Of a stretch of 64,000 bases of DNA, positions 46,738-55,545 are shown one piece after another (the first letter of the stretch is position 1; each line of letters opens with the position of its first letter). The stretch is from JAMXLO01 sp963696645 (GTDB lineage Bacteria; Pseudomonadota; Alphaproteobacteria; Acetobacterales; Acetobacteraceae). The notes under the pieces are model-generated. The model saw nothing but the letters and a program-made list of their open reading frames with translations. It did no database searches and had not been told where the DNA came from. The position numbers were made by a program, and so were the translations under genes. Location of the stretch: the NCBI GenBank assembly GCA_963696645.1, contig CAVOKY010000007.1, positions 186,001-250,000 on the forward strand. Reading direction: 5' to 3'.

Positions 46738-47124
46738 CGCACGACCCCACGTCTGTGAGCGGTTGAACATTCACCGCGCTGAAAGCGCCTTGGACCAAAT
46801 TCCCGGTAAAGGTCCAAGAATATCAGACGGCGATTGCCCCGATACTGAAGCGACAAATCGAAAACAACGTGTCACCACATGCCGTAGGGGGCGGCGGCTG
46901 AGCACAGTGACGAGCGGAGGGTGGCTCCTGCCGCCCGCCGCCGTGTTGGAACGGCTGGACGCAGGGCAGGCTTTGAATATCTGCGCGTGTTCGACGCGGA
47001 TCAATCACACGGGCGGTCGGACATGTCGCCAACCGGAGGAGCAAGAATGCGCTTTATATCGAGCGGCAAATTGACCAACCCGCCGCTGCCGTCGTTGCAC
47101 CGTCGTGGTCGGAGCTGTCCCGGC
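46738..47124. other. Gene-free gap before the IS110 element
   Basis: I see no convincing gene. One short hairpin stands out: CTTGGACC at 46789-46796 pairs with GGTCCAAG at 46811-46818. It could stop transcription from the DUF169 gene but lacks a T-run. Open frames through this stretch have no recognisable protein character. Confidence 0.4.
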
Positions 47125-48445
47125 CATGATGGGGTGGATGGCCCCCACACGGCATCTATGTGCCAAAGTTGGGTTGTCACAACAACCAACCAACGGGAGC
47201 CATCCATGATGAATGTTAGCACGATCGGCCTGGACCTGGCGAAGAGGGTGTTCGAGGTGCATGGGGTTGACGCATCCGGCACAGTGGTGATCCGCCGCGC
47301 ACTGCGCAGGGACCGTGTCCTGGGGTTCTTCGCCAAATTGCCGCGCTGCCTGGTCGGCATGGAAGCCTGTGCCACGGCGCATTATTGGGCGCGCGAACTG
47401 CGCAAATTGGGCCATGACATGCGGCTCATTCCGCCGGCGGATGCGGCAGCGATCTGCGAAGCGGTGAGCCGGCCGTCGATGCGGTTTGTCGAGATCAAGA
47501 CCGAGCAGCAGCAGGCGGCCACCGGCATCCACAAGGTGCGGGAGATGCTGATAAAGCAACGCACCATGCAGATGAACCAGATGCGCGGTCTGATGGCGGA
47601 GTACGGCATCGTGGTCGCCGAGGGAGCGGCACACGTCGCCGAACTGGTGGCGATCCTGGCCGATCCCGACGATCACCGTATCCCCGCGCCGTTGCTCGAC
47701 GGGCTGGTGATCGTGGCTGAGTTGTTGCGCAACATTGGGCAAAAGCTCGAAGCCATTGACCAACAGCTCGTGGCATCGGGCCGCGACAACGCAACCGTCC
47801 GGCATCTGATCACGGTGCCCGGCTATGGGCCGATCCTGTCGACCGCCATGGCGGCGTTCGTGACCAACCCGGCGGCGTTCCGCAGCGGTGGCGACTTCGC
47901 CGCCTCGCTCGGCCTGGTGCCACGCCAGGACGGCACCGGAGGCAAGGTGAAGCTCGGGCCGATCAGCAAGCGCGGCAACGGCTATTTGCGTAGGCTGCTG
48001 GTGAACGGTGCGATGTCGGTGCTGAACAGCAAGCGAGGCCGACAGGACCCGTGGCTGGTCAAGCTGCTGGCCCGCAAGCCACGCAAGTTGGTGGCAGTCG
48101 CATTGGCTAACAAGATGGCGCGCATCGGCTGGGCCTTGATGATGCGTCAGGAGGACTTCCGCGCCATGCCGGCGGCGGCCTGATCGGCCAAGGCCGGCAG
48201 GGACGGAAGGCTTGCGAGGGTGAACACGCGTGATGGCAGTGTCGGTCAACCGACCGATCGAGGCAGACCTGTCCAACGTCTTGGGGCGATACGACCCCGT
48301 GGCCATGATCAGATCTCGATCCACGGTTCCCATCAGGGCCAGCGGTCTTGCGCCGCGCAAACAGGCCGGACACATGACCGCAAGTGACCGCCAGTACCCG
48401 GAACGCGAAAAAACCCTTGCTTGCCGGGGGCCATCCACACATGAC
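47125..48445. mobile_element. IS110-family element, IS1111-like, approximate limits
   Basis: One transposase gene flanked by short sub-terminal inverted repeats: GTGGATGGCCCCC at 47134-47146 and its complement GGGGGCCATCCAC at 48426-48438. Inset repeats of this kind are typical of the IS1111 branch of IS110. The exact ends and target duplication cannot be fixed by eye, as expected for a family that recombines site-specifically. The 255-bp non-coding 3' part (48184-48438) is where IS1111 elements are reported to encode their bridge RNA. Confidence 0.65.
47206..48183 (+). CDS. IS110-family transposase with deletion in the catalytic domain
   Basis: 325-residue DEDD recombinase. The RuvC-like N-terminal domain has STIGLDLAKRVFEVHGVDA (first Asp) and VGMEACATAHYWAREL (Glu). 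In intact relatives RLIPP is followed by about a dozen residues (of the type YVKPFVKRQKND) before AADAEAICEA. Here it reads RLIPPADAAAICEA, so that loop, including part of the conserved Asp region, is missing in frame. The C-terminal Tnp_20 part is normal (LITVPGYGPILSTAM, SLGLVPRQDGTGGK, RGNGYLRRLLVNGA). The protein is probably inactive unless the remaining Asp suffices. Confidence 0.88.
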   Translation: MMNVSTIGLDLAKRVFEVHGVDASGTVVIRRALRRDRVLGFFAKLPRCLVGMEACATAHYWARELRKLGHDMRLIPPADAAAICEAVSRPSMRFVEIKTEQQQAATGIHKVREMLIKQRTMQMNQMRGLMAEYGIVVAEGAAHVAELVAILADPDDHRIPAPLLDGLVIVAELLRNIGQKLEAIDQQLVASGRDNATVRHLITVPGYGPILSTAMAAFVTNPAAFRSGGDFAASLGLVPRQDGTGGKVKLGPISKRGNGYLRRLLVNGAMSVLNSKRGRQDPWLVKLLARKPRKLVAVALANKMARIGWALMMRQEDFRAMPAAA

Positions 48446-48475
48446 GGTGAAACGGGAGTGGGCCGCGCACCGAAC

Positions 48476-49284
48476 ATGGTGGCGTCCGGTAACATCACCA
48501 TGATTGCCGTAGCGCTCGTGACCTCGGCACTCTGCGGAGTGCAGGTTGCCGACGCTCAGAACACGGGCGCTGCCGGCGGTGCCAAGCCACCTGCGGCGAG
48601 CGCAGCCAGGCCTGTCGTTGCAGAGCAGGCGGATCGGCTGCTGCGCCAGATGGGCGAGTATATCGGCACCGCGGATCAATTCACCTTCCATGCCGATATA
48701 ACCTTCGATCATGTGCTGCCGTCCGGCCAGAAGCTGCAATATTCGGCGTCTGAGGACGTGGCACTGAAACGCCCAGACGGGCTCTATGTCGAATGGAGCG
48801 GCGATCTCGGCGACCGGCAGTTCTGGTACGACGGCCACTCGATCACGCTGTATGATCCGGCCACGCCGTTCTACGCCACCGACACAGCGCCGCCGGGCAT
48901 GGACGCCATGTTGGATAAATTGGTGTCGCAACTCGGCTTTTCCCCGCCGCTCGCCGACATGCTGTATCGCGACCCGTATCGCAACGTACGCGGCAACGTG
49001 CAGTCGGTTTCGATCTCGGCGAAACCGACGTGAACGGACGAAGCTGCCGCGCCCTCGCCCTCGTCGAGAAGGACATCGATTGGCAGATCTGGATAGACGA
49101 CGGTCCGCAACTGATCCCATGCAAGCTGGTGATCACCTACAAGACGCAGCCGGCGCAGCCGCAATTCAGTGCGGTGTTCACCGACTGGGATTTCGCACCG
49201 CGTATCGCCGCGCCGGTGTTCTCTCCGGAACTGCCCGCTGGCACGCAGAAGATTCCCTTCCAGACAGTGACTGCAACCAAGTAG
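48476..49284 (+). pseudogene. DUF2092-family secreted protein, one-base frame break
   Basis: About 270 residues after repair. The start at 48476 (MVASGNITMIAVALVTSALC) gives a signal peptide cut near VADAQ; the open frame further upstream belongs to the IS110 end. Mature landmarks are EQADRLLRQMGEYIGTADQF, DITFDHVLPSGQKLQYSASE, RPDGLYVEWSGDLGDRQFWY and, after the break, FDLGETDVNGRSCRALALVE and DDGPQLIPCKLVITYKT. A T lost at about 49002 (GGTTTCGAT for GGTTTTCGAT) explains the shift. The fold resembles LolA/LolB-like outer-membrane lipoprotein carriers, but function is unknown. The interrupted DUF6515-like gene begins 17 bases after its stop, an arrangement I regard as a typical pair. Confidence 0.78.
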
Positions 49285-49327
49285 CAGCCAGGAGGATGTC
49301 GATGTTCAAGTGGAGATCCTACCCTAA

Positions 49328-51272
49328 CCCGAAGTTACCCCCTGCAGTAACGCGCAAAGCGGCGGGGATCCTGGGGTTTCTGCCGAACGGCCGCTGAATT
49401 GTTGGCATGTAATCTGCAGAAAGTTCTTGACAGATCACGAATCGGCCTGATTCCACAGCCGCATGTATGTTGCCAAGGTGCCGAACCGGAATTCGCCGCC
49501 AGCCTACCTGCTGCGGGAGGGCTACCGCGAGGGCGAGAAGGTCAAGAGCCGAACCCTGGCCAATCTGTCGCATTGGCCGCTCGCCAAGATCGACCGACTG
49601 CGCCGCGTGCTGCGCGACGAGGTGCTGAGCGGCGGCACAGAGGGGCTGACGATGCTGCGCAGCCTGCCGCATGGGCCTGTCGCGGCAGTGCTTGGCACCG
49701 CTCGCAGGATCGGGCTCGATCGCCTGCTGGCCGCGGGCCGGGCACCCGCCCGCCTGGCCGCCTTGGTTCTGGCGATGATTGTCGCGCGGGTCATTGATCC
49801 TGCCTCCAAGCTGGCCACCGCGCGGCAACTCGACGCCGCGACAGCGACCACCTCACTGGGTCCGCTGCTCGAACTGGACATGGTCAGCGAGCAGGAGCTT
49901 TACGCCGCGCTCGACTGGCTGCTCAGCCAGCAGTCGCGCATCGAGCGCCGCCTCGCACAACGCCATCTGAGCCGGGGCACGCTGGTGCTCTACGATGTGA
50001 GTTCGACGTATTTCGAAGGCCGCACCTGTCCCTTGGCACGACGTGGCTACAGCCGCGATGGCAAGCGCGACAAGCTGCAGATCGTGTTCGGTCTGCTGTG
50101 CGCCAGGGACGGCTGCCCGGTGGCGGTCGAGGTGTTTGAAGGCAACACCGGCGACCCCAGCACGCTGGCAGTGCGGGTCGACAAACTCAGGCAACGTTTC
50201 CGTCTCGACCATGTCGTTCTGGTCGGTGATCGCGGCATGATCACCGAGGCACGCATCGACACACTGCTACGGCCGGCTGGCCTTGACTGGATCACCGCAT
50301 TGCGTGCGCCGACCATCAGGACACTGCTCGATCAGGGCGTCATTCAGCTCTCGTTGTTCGACCAACGCGATCTTGCCGAGGTGACATCGCCCGACTTCCC
50401 CGGCGAACGTCTGGTGGTCTGCCGCAATCCCTTGCTCGCCGCCGAACGCGCCCACAAACGACTGGACCTGCTGGCTGCCACCGAAGCCGACCTGCGCAAA
50501 GTCACCAAGGCCGTCAATCGCAACACCAGGCCGCTGCGTGGCGCCGATCAGATCGGCCTGGCTGCCGGTGCGGTGCTCAATCGCCATAAGGTCGCCAAGC
50601 ACTTTACTCTGACCATCACCGATGACACGTTCAGCTTCACGCGCAACACCGATGCCATCGAGGCCGAGGCCAGGCTCGATGGCTTCTATGTCATCCGCAC
50701 CAATCTCGACAAAACAACGCTGGAGGCCAGCGATGTCGTGCGGGTCTACAAGAGTTTGAGCCAGGCCGAACGCGCCTTCCGCTCGATCAAGACCGTCGAT
50801 CTTGAGATCCGACCGATCCACCACCGTCTGTCCGATCGCGTCCGCGCCCACGTGCTGCTGTGCATGCTCGCCTCTTATCTCGAGTGGCACATGCGCCAGG
50901 CGCTCGCTCCGATCTTGTTCGATGATCACCAGCGCGCCGAGGCCGCCGCCGCACGAGCCTCAATCGTCGCACCCGCGCAGCGCTCCATGGTCGCCCGTCG
51001 CAAGGCCGCCACCAAGCGCACCGATGACGGCCTGCCGGTCCACAGCTTCCAGTCCCTGCTCGCCGAACTCGCCACCTTCACACGCAACACCATGGTAATG
51101 GCGGCGGCGCCGCTCGACACGTTCCTGCTTTACCCGCAACCGACACCAACACAACGTCGAGCTTTCGAACTCCTCGCCGTGCAGCCCAGGCTGTAGGCAG
51201 TAGACCCCCATCCCCGTGTCGCATTATCCAGCGGAATCAAACCTCTACGTCTCGCGCAAAGGGTAACTTCGG
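49328..51272. mobile_element. IS1634-family element A (about 1.95 kb)
   Basis: Inverted ends share CCGAAGTTACCC (left 49329-49340, right complement at about 51261-51272). A direct CCTAA on both sides is the likely 5-bp target duplication. It carries one intact transposase gene. It is inserted after the seventh codon of the DUF6515-like gene. Confidence 0.82.
49463..51196 (+). CDS. IS1634-family transposase A
   Basis: 577-residue DDE transposase of the IS4/IS1634 group. It starts MYVAKVPNRNSPPAYLLREG. Core motifs are VLYDVSSTYFEG (Asp), VLVGDRGMITEARID (Asp) and, near the C-terminus, YKSLSQAERAFRSIKTVDLE, which carries the Y-x-x-x-x-x-x-E/K region, followed by RVRAHVLLCMLASYLEWHMR. There is no frame break, so it may be active. 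It shares about two thirds of residues by eye with the neighbouring transposase B but is clearly a different element, not a duplicate. Confidence 0.92.
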   Translation: MYVAKVPNRNSPPAYLLREGYREGEKVKSRTLANLSHWPLAKIDRLRRVLRDEVLSGGTEGLTMLRSLPHGPVAAVLGTARRIGLDRLLAAGRAPARLAALVLAMIVARVIDPASKLATARQLDAATATTSLGPLLELDMVSEQELYAALDWLLSQQSRIERRLAQRHLSRGTLVLYDVSSTYFEGRTCPLARRGYSRDGKRDKLQIVFGLLCARDGCPVAVEVFEGNTGDPSTLAVRVDKLRQRFRLDHVVLVGDRGMITEARIDTLLRPAGLDWITALRAPTIRTLLDQGVIQLSLFDQRDLAEVTSPDFPGERLVVCRNPLLAAERAHKRLDLLAATEADLRKVTKAVNRNTRPLRGADQIGLAAGAVLNRHKVAKHFTLTITDDTFSFTRNTDAIEAEARLDGFYVIRTNLDKTTLEASDVVRVYKSLSQAERAFRSIKTVDLEIRPIHHRLSDRVRAHVLLCMLASYLEWHMRQALAPILFDDHQRAEAAAARASIVAPAQRSMVARRKAATKRTDDGLPVHSFQSLLAELATFTRNTMVMAAAPLDTFLLYPQPTPTQRRAFELLAVQPRL

Positions 51273-51316
51273 CCTAAGAAGCAGATCGGCGTGCTGTTGG
51301 CGGGTGCTGCCTTAGC

Positions 51317-53250
51317 CGGAGCTTCCTCGTGCATTTGCGATGAAGTTGTTGAAAGGACTCGCAATATCGGCTGAGGAGGTCCAAATCGTGGCCATGTAAT
51401 ATCATATTTGAGACTTGTACCACGCTGTCAGATATGCGCATGCTCTGCCATGTACATCGAAGCCGTTCCGAATCGGAACTCGCCGCCCGCGATCCTGCTG
51501 CGCGAAAGCTACCGCGAAGGTGGCAAAGTTTGTAAGCGGACACTGTGCAACCTTTCCGACTGGCCCACAGCCTACATCGAAGGCCTGCGCGGCGTGTTAA
51601 AGGGCGGCACGGTCATCCCTGCCGAGCGTGATGCCTTCACCGTCATCCGCAGCCTGCCGCACGGCCACGCCGCCGCCGCGCTCGGCACCGCGCGTAAGAT
51701 CGGCCTCGACCGCATCCTCGGTCCTGCTGGCGATCGCTGCCGCGACCTTGTCCTCGCCCTGCTGGTCAGTCGCATCCTCGATCCTGCATCCAAACTTGCC
51801 GCCGCTCGCGCGCTGTCGCCAGCCACTGCCGCATCGAGCCTCGGCGAAGTGCTGGGTCTTGGCGAGGTCGATGAGGACGAACTCTACGCCGCACTCGACT
51901 GGCTGCTGGAGCGCCAACCCGCGATTGAGGCCACACTGGCCAGGCGCCATCTCACCCATGGCACGCTGGTGTTGTACGACGTGTCATCGAGTTACATGGA
52001 AGGGCGCTGCTGCCCGCTTGCCAAACGTGGCTATAGCCGCGATGGCAAGAAAGGCACGCTGCAGATCATCTATGGTCTGCTCTGCGCTGCCGACGGCTGC
52101 CCTGTCGCCATCGAGGTGTTCGATGGCAACACCGCCGATCCGACGACGTTGGCGAGCCAGGTCGAGAAGCTCAGGCAGCGCTTCCAACTCGACCACGTCG
52201 TGCTGGTCGGCGACCGCGGCATGATCACTCAGGCGCGGATTACCGAGGACATCAAATCGGCAGGCCTGGACTGGATCACCGCATTGCGCGCGCCGGCGAT
52301 CAAGGCGCTGGTGGAAAGCGGCGCGTTGCAGCTCTCACTGTTCGATCAGCGCGACATGGCGAGCATCACCGCACCGGAATTCCCCGGCGAGCGCCTGGTG
52401 GTCTGCCGCAATCCCGATCTCGCCGCCGAGCGCACCCGCAAGCGCGAAGACCTGCTCGCCGCCACTGAGCGTGACCTTGCCCGCATCCAGGCGGCCGTCG
52501 TCCGAAAGCGCGATCCGCTGCGCGGCACCGCCGAGATCGCACTCGCGGTCGGCAAGGTGATCAACAAGCATAAGATGGCCAAGCACTTCGATCTCGACAT
52601 CGCCGATGCCGCCTTCAGCTTTGCACGCAAGACCGCCGAGATTGCCGCCGAGGCGGCGACCGACGGCATCTATGTCATCCGCACCAGCCTGCCGGCCGAG
52701 GCCTCCGACGACACGGCAACAGTGCGTAGCTACAAGTCACTCGCCTTGGTGGAACGAGCCTTTCGCTGCATCAAAACCGTCGATCTGCACGTCCGCCCTG
52801 TCTATCACCGGTTGGCCGGCCGGGTCCGCGCCCACGTCTTCCTCTGCATGCTGGCCTATTACCTCGAATGGCACATGCGGCAGCGCCTGGCACCAATGCT
52901 GTTCGACGACACCGACAAGGATGCCGCCGAAGCGCTGCGCACAAGTATCGTGGCGCAGGCGCAGCGCTCACCGGCCGCTGTCGCCAAGCAGACCACAGGC
53001 CTCACTGAGGACGGGTTGCCGGTGCACAGCTTCCACTCGCTGCTGGCCGACCTCGCAACCTTGGTGCGCAATACCATCATCACCGCAATCACACCGCGTT
53101 ATCCACTCACCGTGCTGACCAGGCCAACACCCATCCAGCACAAGGCATTCGCCCTCCTGGGCATCCCGGTGTAGCCAGTAACTTACCTCGCCATACACGA
53201 ATTGTGCCGCCAATTCAGGCCCTTGCGCCTGTTGCATGGAGGAAGCTCGG
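51317..53250. mobile_element. IS1634-family element B (about 1.93 kb)
   Basis: Ends are inverted with GAGCTTCCTC in common (left at about 51319, right complement at about 53239-53248). CTTAGC (possibly CTTAGCCG) occurs on both sides at 51311 and 53251, the target duplication. It is inserted in the signal-peptide coding part of the same DUF6515-like gene, 44 bases beyond element A. Confidence 0.82.
51450..53174 (+). CDS. IS1634-family transposase B
   Basis: 574-residue DDE transposase. The start MYIEAVPNRNSPPAILLRES aligns with the start of transposase A, so I use the ATG at 51450 rather than the longer frame. Motifs are VLYDVSSSYMEG, VLVGDRGMITQARIT and the ERAFRCIKTVDLHVRP segment, with the two aspartates and C-terminal glutamate of IS1634. 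The gene is uninterrupted and could be functional. Confidence 0.92.
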   Translation: MYIEAVPNRNSPPAILLRESYREGGKVCKRTLCNLSDWPTAYIEGLRGVLKGGTVIPAERDAFTVIRSLPHGHAAAALGTARKIGLDRILGPAGDRCRDLVLALLVSRILDPASKLAAARALSPATAASSLGEVLGLGEVDEDELYAALDWLLERQPAIEATLARRHLTHGTLVLYDVSSSYMEGRCCPLAKRGYSRDGKKGTLQIIYGLLCAADGCPVAIEVFDGNTADPTTLASQVEKLRQRFQLDHVVLVGDRGMITQARITEDIKSAGLDWITALRAPAIKALVESGALQLSLFDQRDMASITAPEFPGERLVVCRNPDLAAERTRKREDLLAATERDLARIQAAVVRKRDPLRGTAEIALAVGKVINKHKMAKHFDLDIADAAFSFARKTAEIAAEAATDGIYVIRTSLPAEASDDTATVRSYKSLALVERAFRCIKTVDLHVRPVYHRLAGRVRAHVFLCMLAYYLEWHMRQRLAPMLFDDTDKDAAEALRTSIVAQAQRSPAAVAKQTTGLTEDGLPVHSFHSLLADLATLVRNTIITAITPRYPLTVLTRPTPIQHKAFALLGIPV

Positions 53251-53705
53251 CTTAGCCGCGTGTCTGGTGGCCGGAGCCGAACGCGCCGCGGCATTTCGCG
53301 GCGGCGGATTTGGTGGCGGTTTCCACGGCGGTGGTTTTGGCGGCGGCGGGTTTGGCGGCGGCGGTCACTTCGGCGGCTTCGCAGGCGGAGGACCGCGCTT
53401 TGGTGATGGCGGATTTGCAGACCGCAGCACCGATGCCGGCTTTGGCCGAGGCGGGTTCGGCAGCATCCATAATGCCGGCAACTTCACCGATCATGCCGAT
53501 GCTTACCGGCAGAGCGATCCCGAATTTCAGCAGAGCGCCAGCCAGCTCCAGCAGAACCGCTCAAGCGAGGCAAACCAGCTGCAACAGAACCGTACCAACG
53601 AAGCAAATACCCTGCAGCAGAACCGTTACAACGACGCGCGCAACCTCCAGGACAATCGCACCAACAACTGGAATAACTACAACAGTAATTGGGGCGGCTA
53701 TTATA
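53251..53705 (+). pseudogene. DUF6515-like gene, third fragment (Gly-rich and QQNR part)
   Basis: Continues the signal peptide (LAACLVAGAERAAAF) into a Gly-rich stretch (FGGGFHGGGFGGGGFGGGG) and a Gln/Asn-rich segment with QLQQNR-type repeats, then enters the IS630 element after NWGGYY. An open frame extends upstream into IS1634-B, but those codons are not part of the gene. Confidence 0.8.
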
Positions 53706-54878
53706 CCAGAAGCTGGAAGTCCCGACTCTTCGGAGGGATTCCCAAATCGGCGGAACTCTGACTCCTTGTACCCTGAAGTTCTTTTGGGGGGTCACGGCAT
53801 GGGCAAGGCGATCGAGATCACGCGCTTGGACCGGTCCGCTGCTGAGCTGCGCGGCGTTGCCATTAAAACCCAGGATGCCGCCGTTACGCGACGCCTGCTG
53901 GGCATCGCGCTTTTGCTGGACGGTTGGTCGCGTGGCGAGGCTGCTACGGCCAGTGGGATGGACCGGCAGACGCTATGCGACTGGGTGCATCGCTACAACG
54001 CGTCTGACGTTTCCGGCCTGGCAACCGGCAGGCGCTCTGGACGCCCTTCGGCGCTGAACGAGGCGCAAATGGCTGAACTGAAGGAGATAGTGATCAAAGG
54101 GCCTGATCCGGAGAAAGACGGCGTTGTGCGGTGGCGCTGCGTTGATCTGCGCGCGAAGATCGCCAGCCACTTCGCGGTTACGTTCCACAAGCGCAGCGTG
54201 GCCAAGCTGCTCTGCAAGCTCAAGCTGACGCGGTTGCAGCCGCGCCCCTACCATCCGAAGAAGGACGCAGCGGCGCAGGAGAGTTTCAAAATAAACTTCG
54301 CCAGCCTGATGAACGAAGTCCTGCCAGTATCCGCGACGGGCAAACCTGTGGAGGTGTGGTTCCAAGATGAAGCCAGAGTAGGCCAGAAGGGATGGCTCCC
54401 GTACCAGTGGGCGCCGATTGGTTCCCGGCCACCCGCAGTACGGGATAACCGCCACAATTCGGTCTATCTGTTTGGTGCGATCTGCCCCGCTCGTGAGGTC
54501 GGCGCCGCGGTCATCATGCCCGCCGCCAATACCGAGGCAATGAACGAGCATCTGAAGGAAATCAGCACGCAGGTGCAGCCCGGTGCGCACGCCGTCCTGA
54601 TCTGCGACGGCGCCGGCTGGCATCAGCGCGGCAAGAAGCTGAAAGTCCCAGTCAACATCACGCTAATCTCACTGCCACCCTATTCGCCGGAACTCAACTC
54701 GATGGAGAACGTCTGGCACTACCTCCGGGCCAACAAGCTGAGCCTGTTGGTATGGGACAGCTACGAGGCCATCGTCACAGCTTGCAAGGATGCGTGGCAT
54801 TTTCTGATCAGCGACCCCGATCGCATCAGATCCATCGGAACTCGCGCTTGGGCGTGCGTCATGACTTAGGGCTTCTGG
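53706..54878. mobile_element. IS630-family insertion sequence, copy 2 (1,173 bp)
   Basis: Same length and ends as copy 1 (CCAGAAGC ... GCTTCTGG), flanked by TA at 53704-53705 and 54879-54880. It is inserted in the DUF6515-like gene between codons for YY and YS. Two base differences from copy 1 were noticed. Confidence 0.92.
53799..54869 (+). CDS. IS630-family transposase, copy 2
   Basis: 356-residue DDE transposase, identical to the copy at 5041-6111 except for one noticed change (NRHN for NRHD, just before SVYLFGAIC). All catalytic motifs are kept (WFQDEARVG, LICDGAGWHQ, PELNSMENVW). The longer open frame upstream reads through the interrupted gene in a wrong register. Confidence 0.93.
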   Translation: MGKAIEITRLDRSAAELRGVAIKTQDAAVTRRLLGIALLLDGWSRGEAATASGMDRQTLCDWVHRYNASDVSGLATGRRSGRPSALNEAQMAELKEIVIKGPDPEKDGVVRWRCVDLRAKIASHFAVTFHKRSVAKLLCKLKLTRLQPRPYHPKKDAAAQESFKINFASLMNEVLPVSATGKPVEVWFQDEARVGQKGWLPYQWAPIGSRPPAVRDNRHNSVYLFGAICPAREVGAAVIMPAANTEAMNEHLKEISTQVQPGAHAVLICDGAGWHQRGKKLKVPVNITLISLPPYSPELNSMENVWHYLRANKLSLLVWDSYEAIVTACKDAWHFLISDPDRIRSIGTRAWACVMT

Positions 54879-55329
54879 TATTACTCGGGCGCCGGGTTCG
54901 GGGCCGGCCTAGGCCGGCCTGGCAATCGGCGCAACGCTGGCAGCGCTGCCGGTGGCCGCAGCGGCGATCTCGGTCGCCGGAAACCCATATTACTATGAGA
55001 ACGGTGTCTACTACGCGCCGCAAAGCGGGCAATACGTCGTCGTGCCGCCGCCGCAAGGGGCGGTCGTTGCCACGCCACCGCCTTCCTGCTCGACGGTCTA
55101 CGTCAGTGGCGTCGCAAATCTTGATTGCGGCGGCGCATTCTATGCGCCGGTCTCGGCTGGCTACAAAGTGATCCCGCCTCCGGTCGGATCGACGGTGACC
55201 ACGCTGCCGGACGGTGCGGTCGACCAGAACATCAATGGCACGGCCTATTTCACCTTCGGTGGGGCGTACTATCGACCGTTCTACAGTGGCAGCAGCGTCA
55301 TCTATGAGGTAGTGGCAAAGCCGGCATAG
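54879..55329 (+). pseudogene. DUF6515-like gene, C-terminal fragment
   Basis: Reads YYSGAGFGAG directly after the element, changes frame near 54915, then GLAIGATLAALPVAAAAISV, PYYYENGVYYAPQSGQYVVV and the repeated PPPVGSTVTTLPDG type loops, ending VIYEVVAKPA. The GVYY / GGAFY / GGAYY spacing suggests three related beta repeats. A GTG at 54952 could start a shorter product, but no ribosome site supports it. Confidence 0.75.
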
Positions 55330-55438
55330 TTGCCGGTTTGCGCGTGGCCTCGACGGTCAATCGAGTTGTATACACGCTTGCGTGTCCGGTCGACCCGGCT
55401 TCAGTGAACGCAGCAGCCAATCAGGCATGCCGGCGTGA

Positions 55439-55452
55439 TTGACCTGGATCAA
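55439..55452. promoter_or_regulatory. FNR/FixK-like box upstream of the DoxX gene
   Basis: TTGACCTGGATCAA, a near-perfect palindrome matching TTGAT-N4-ATCAA with one change. It lies 94 bases before the DoxX start at 55546. A related word occurs at 40735. A Crp/Fnr regulator is encoded at 59163-59864, but whether it binds here is unknown. Confidence 0.5.
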
Positions 55453-55545
55453 TGCACGCCAGTTCGCGTTACGAGAAAAGTGTCCCGCAAGCAGGATGCT
55501 GCCCGGGCATCAATGATCGGCGACCGGTATGGATGGGACAAGGCA

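Larger units (their letters stand above)
49302..55329 (+). pseudogene. DUF6515-like secreted protein gene split by three insertion sequences
   Basis: Four fragments rebuild one reading: 49302-49327, about 51273-51316, 53251-53705 and 54879-55329. The start has AGGAGG eight bases upstream. Removing IS1634-A with one CCTAA gives MFKWRSYPKKQIGVLLAGAA, a signal peptide. Removing IS1634-B with one CTTAGC continues LAACLVAGAERAAAFRGG. Removing IS630 with one TA gives NWGGYYYSGAGFGAG. The protein has a Gly-rich domain, a Gln/Asn-rich region with QQNR repeats, a hydrophobic GLAIGATLAALPVAAA segment and a C-terminal DUF6515-like domain (NGVYYAPQSGQYVVVPPPQG). One additional frame change near 54915 remains. 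The gene cannot make a full protein now. Confidence 0.85.

Noticed and set aside
46763..47074. Short plus-strand frame before IS110
   Set aside because: No ribosome site, no similarity that I can recognise and odd composition.
49463..53174. The two IS1634 elements as one duplicated or composite transposon
   Set aside because: Their transposases differ at many positions, their terminal repeats differ (CCGAAGTTACCC versus GAGCTTCCTC) and each has its own target duplication, so they are independent insertions.
54952..55329. Independent 125-residue secreted protein starting at GTG 54952
   Set aside because: Sequence upstream continues in the same frame and then, after one frame change, joins the DUF6515-like gene through the IS630 site; no ribosome site precedes the GTG.
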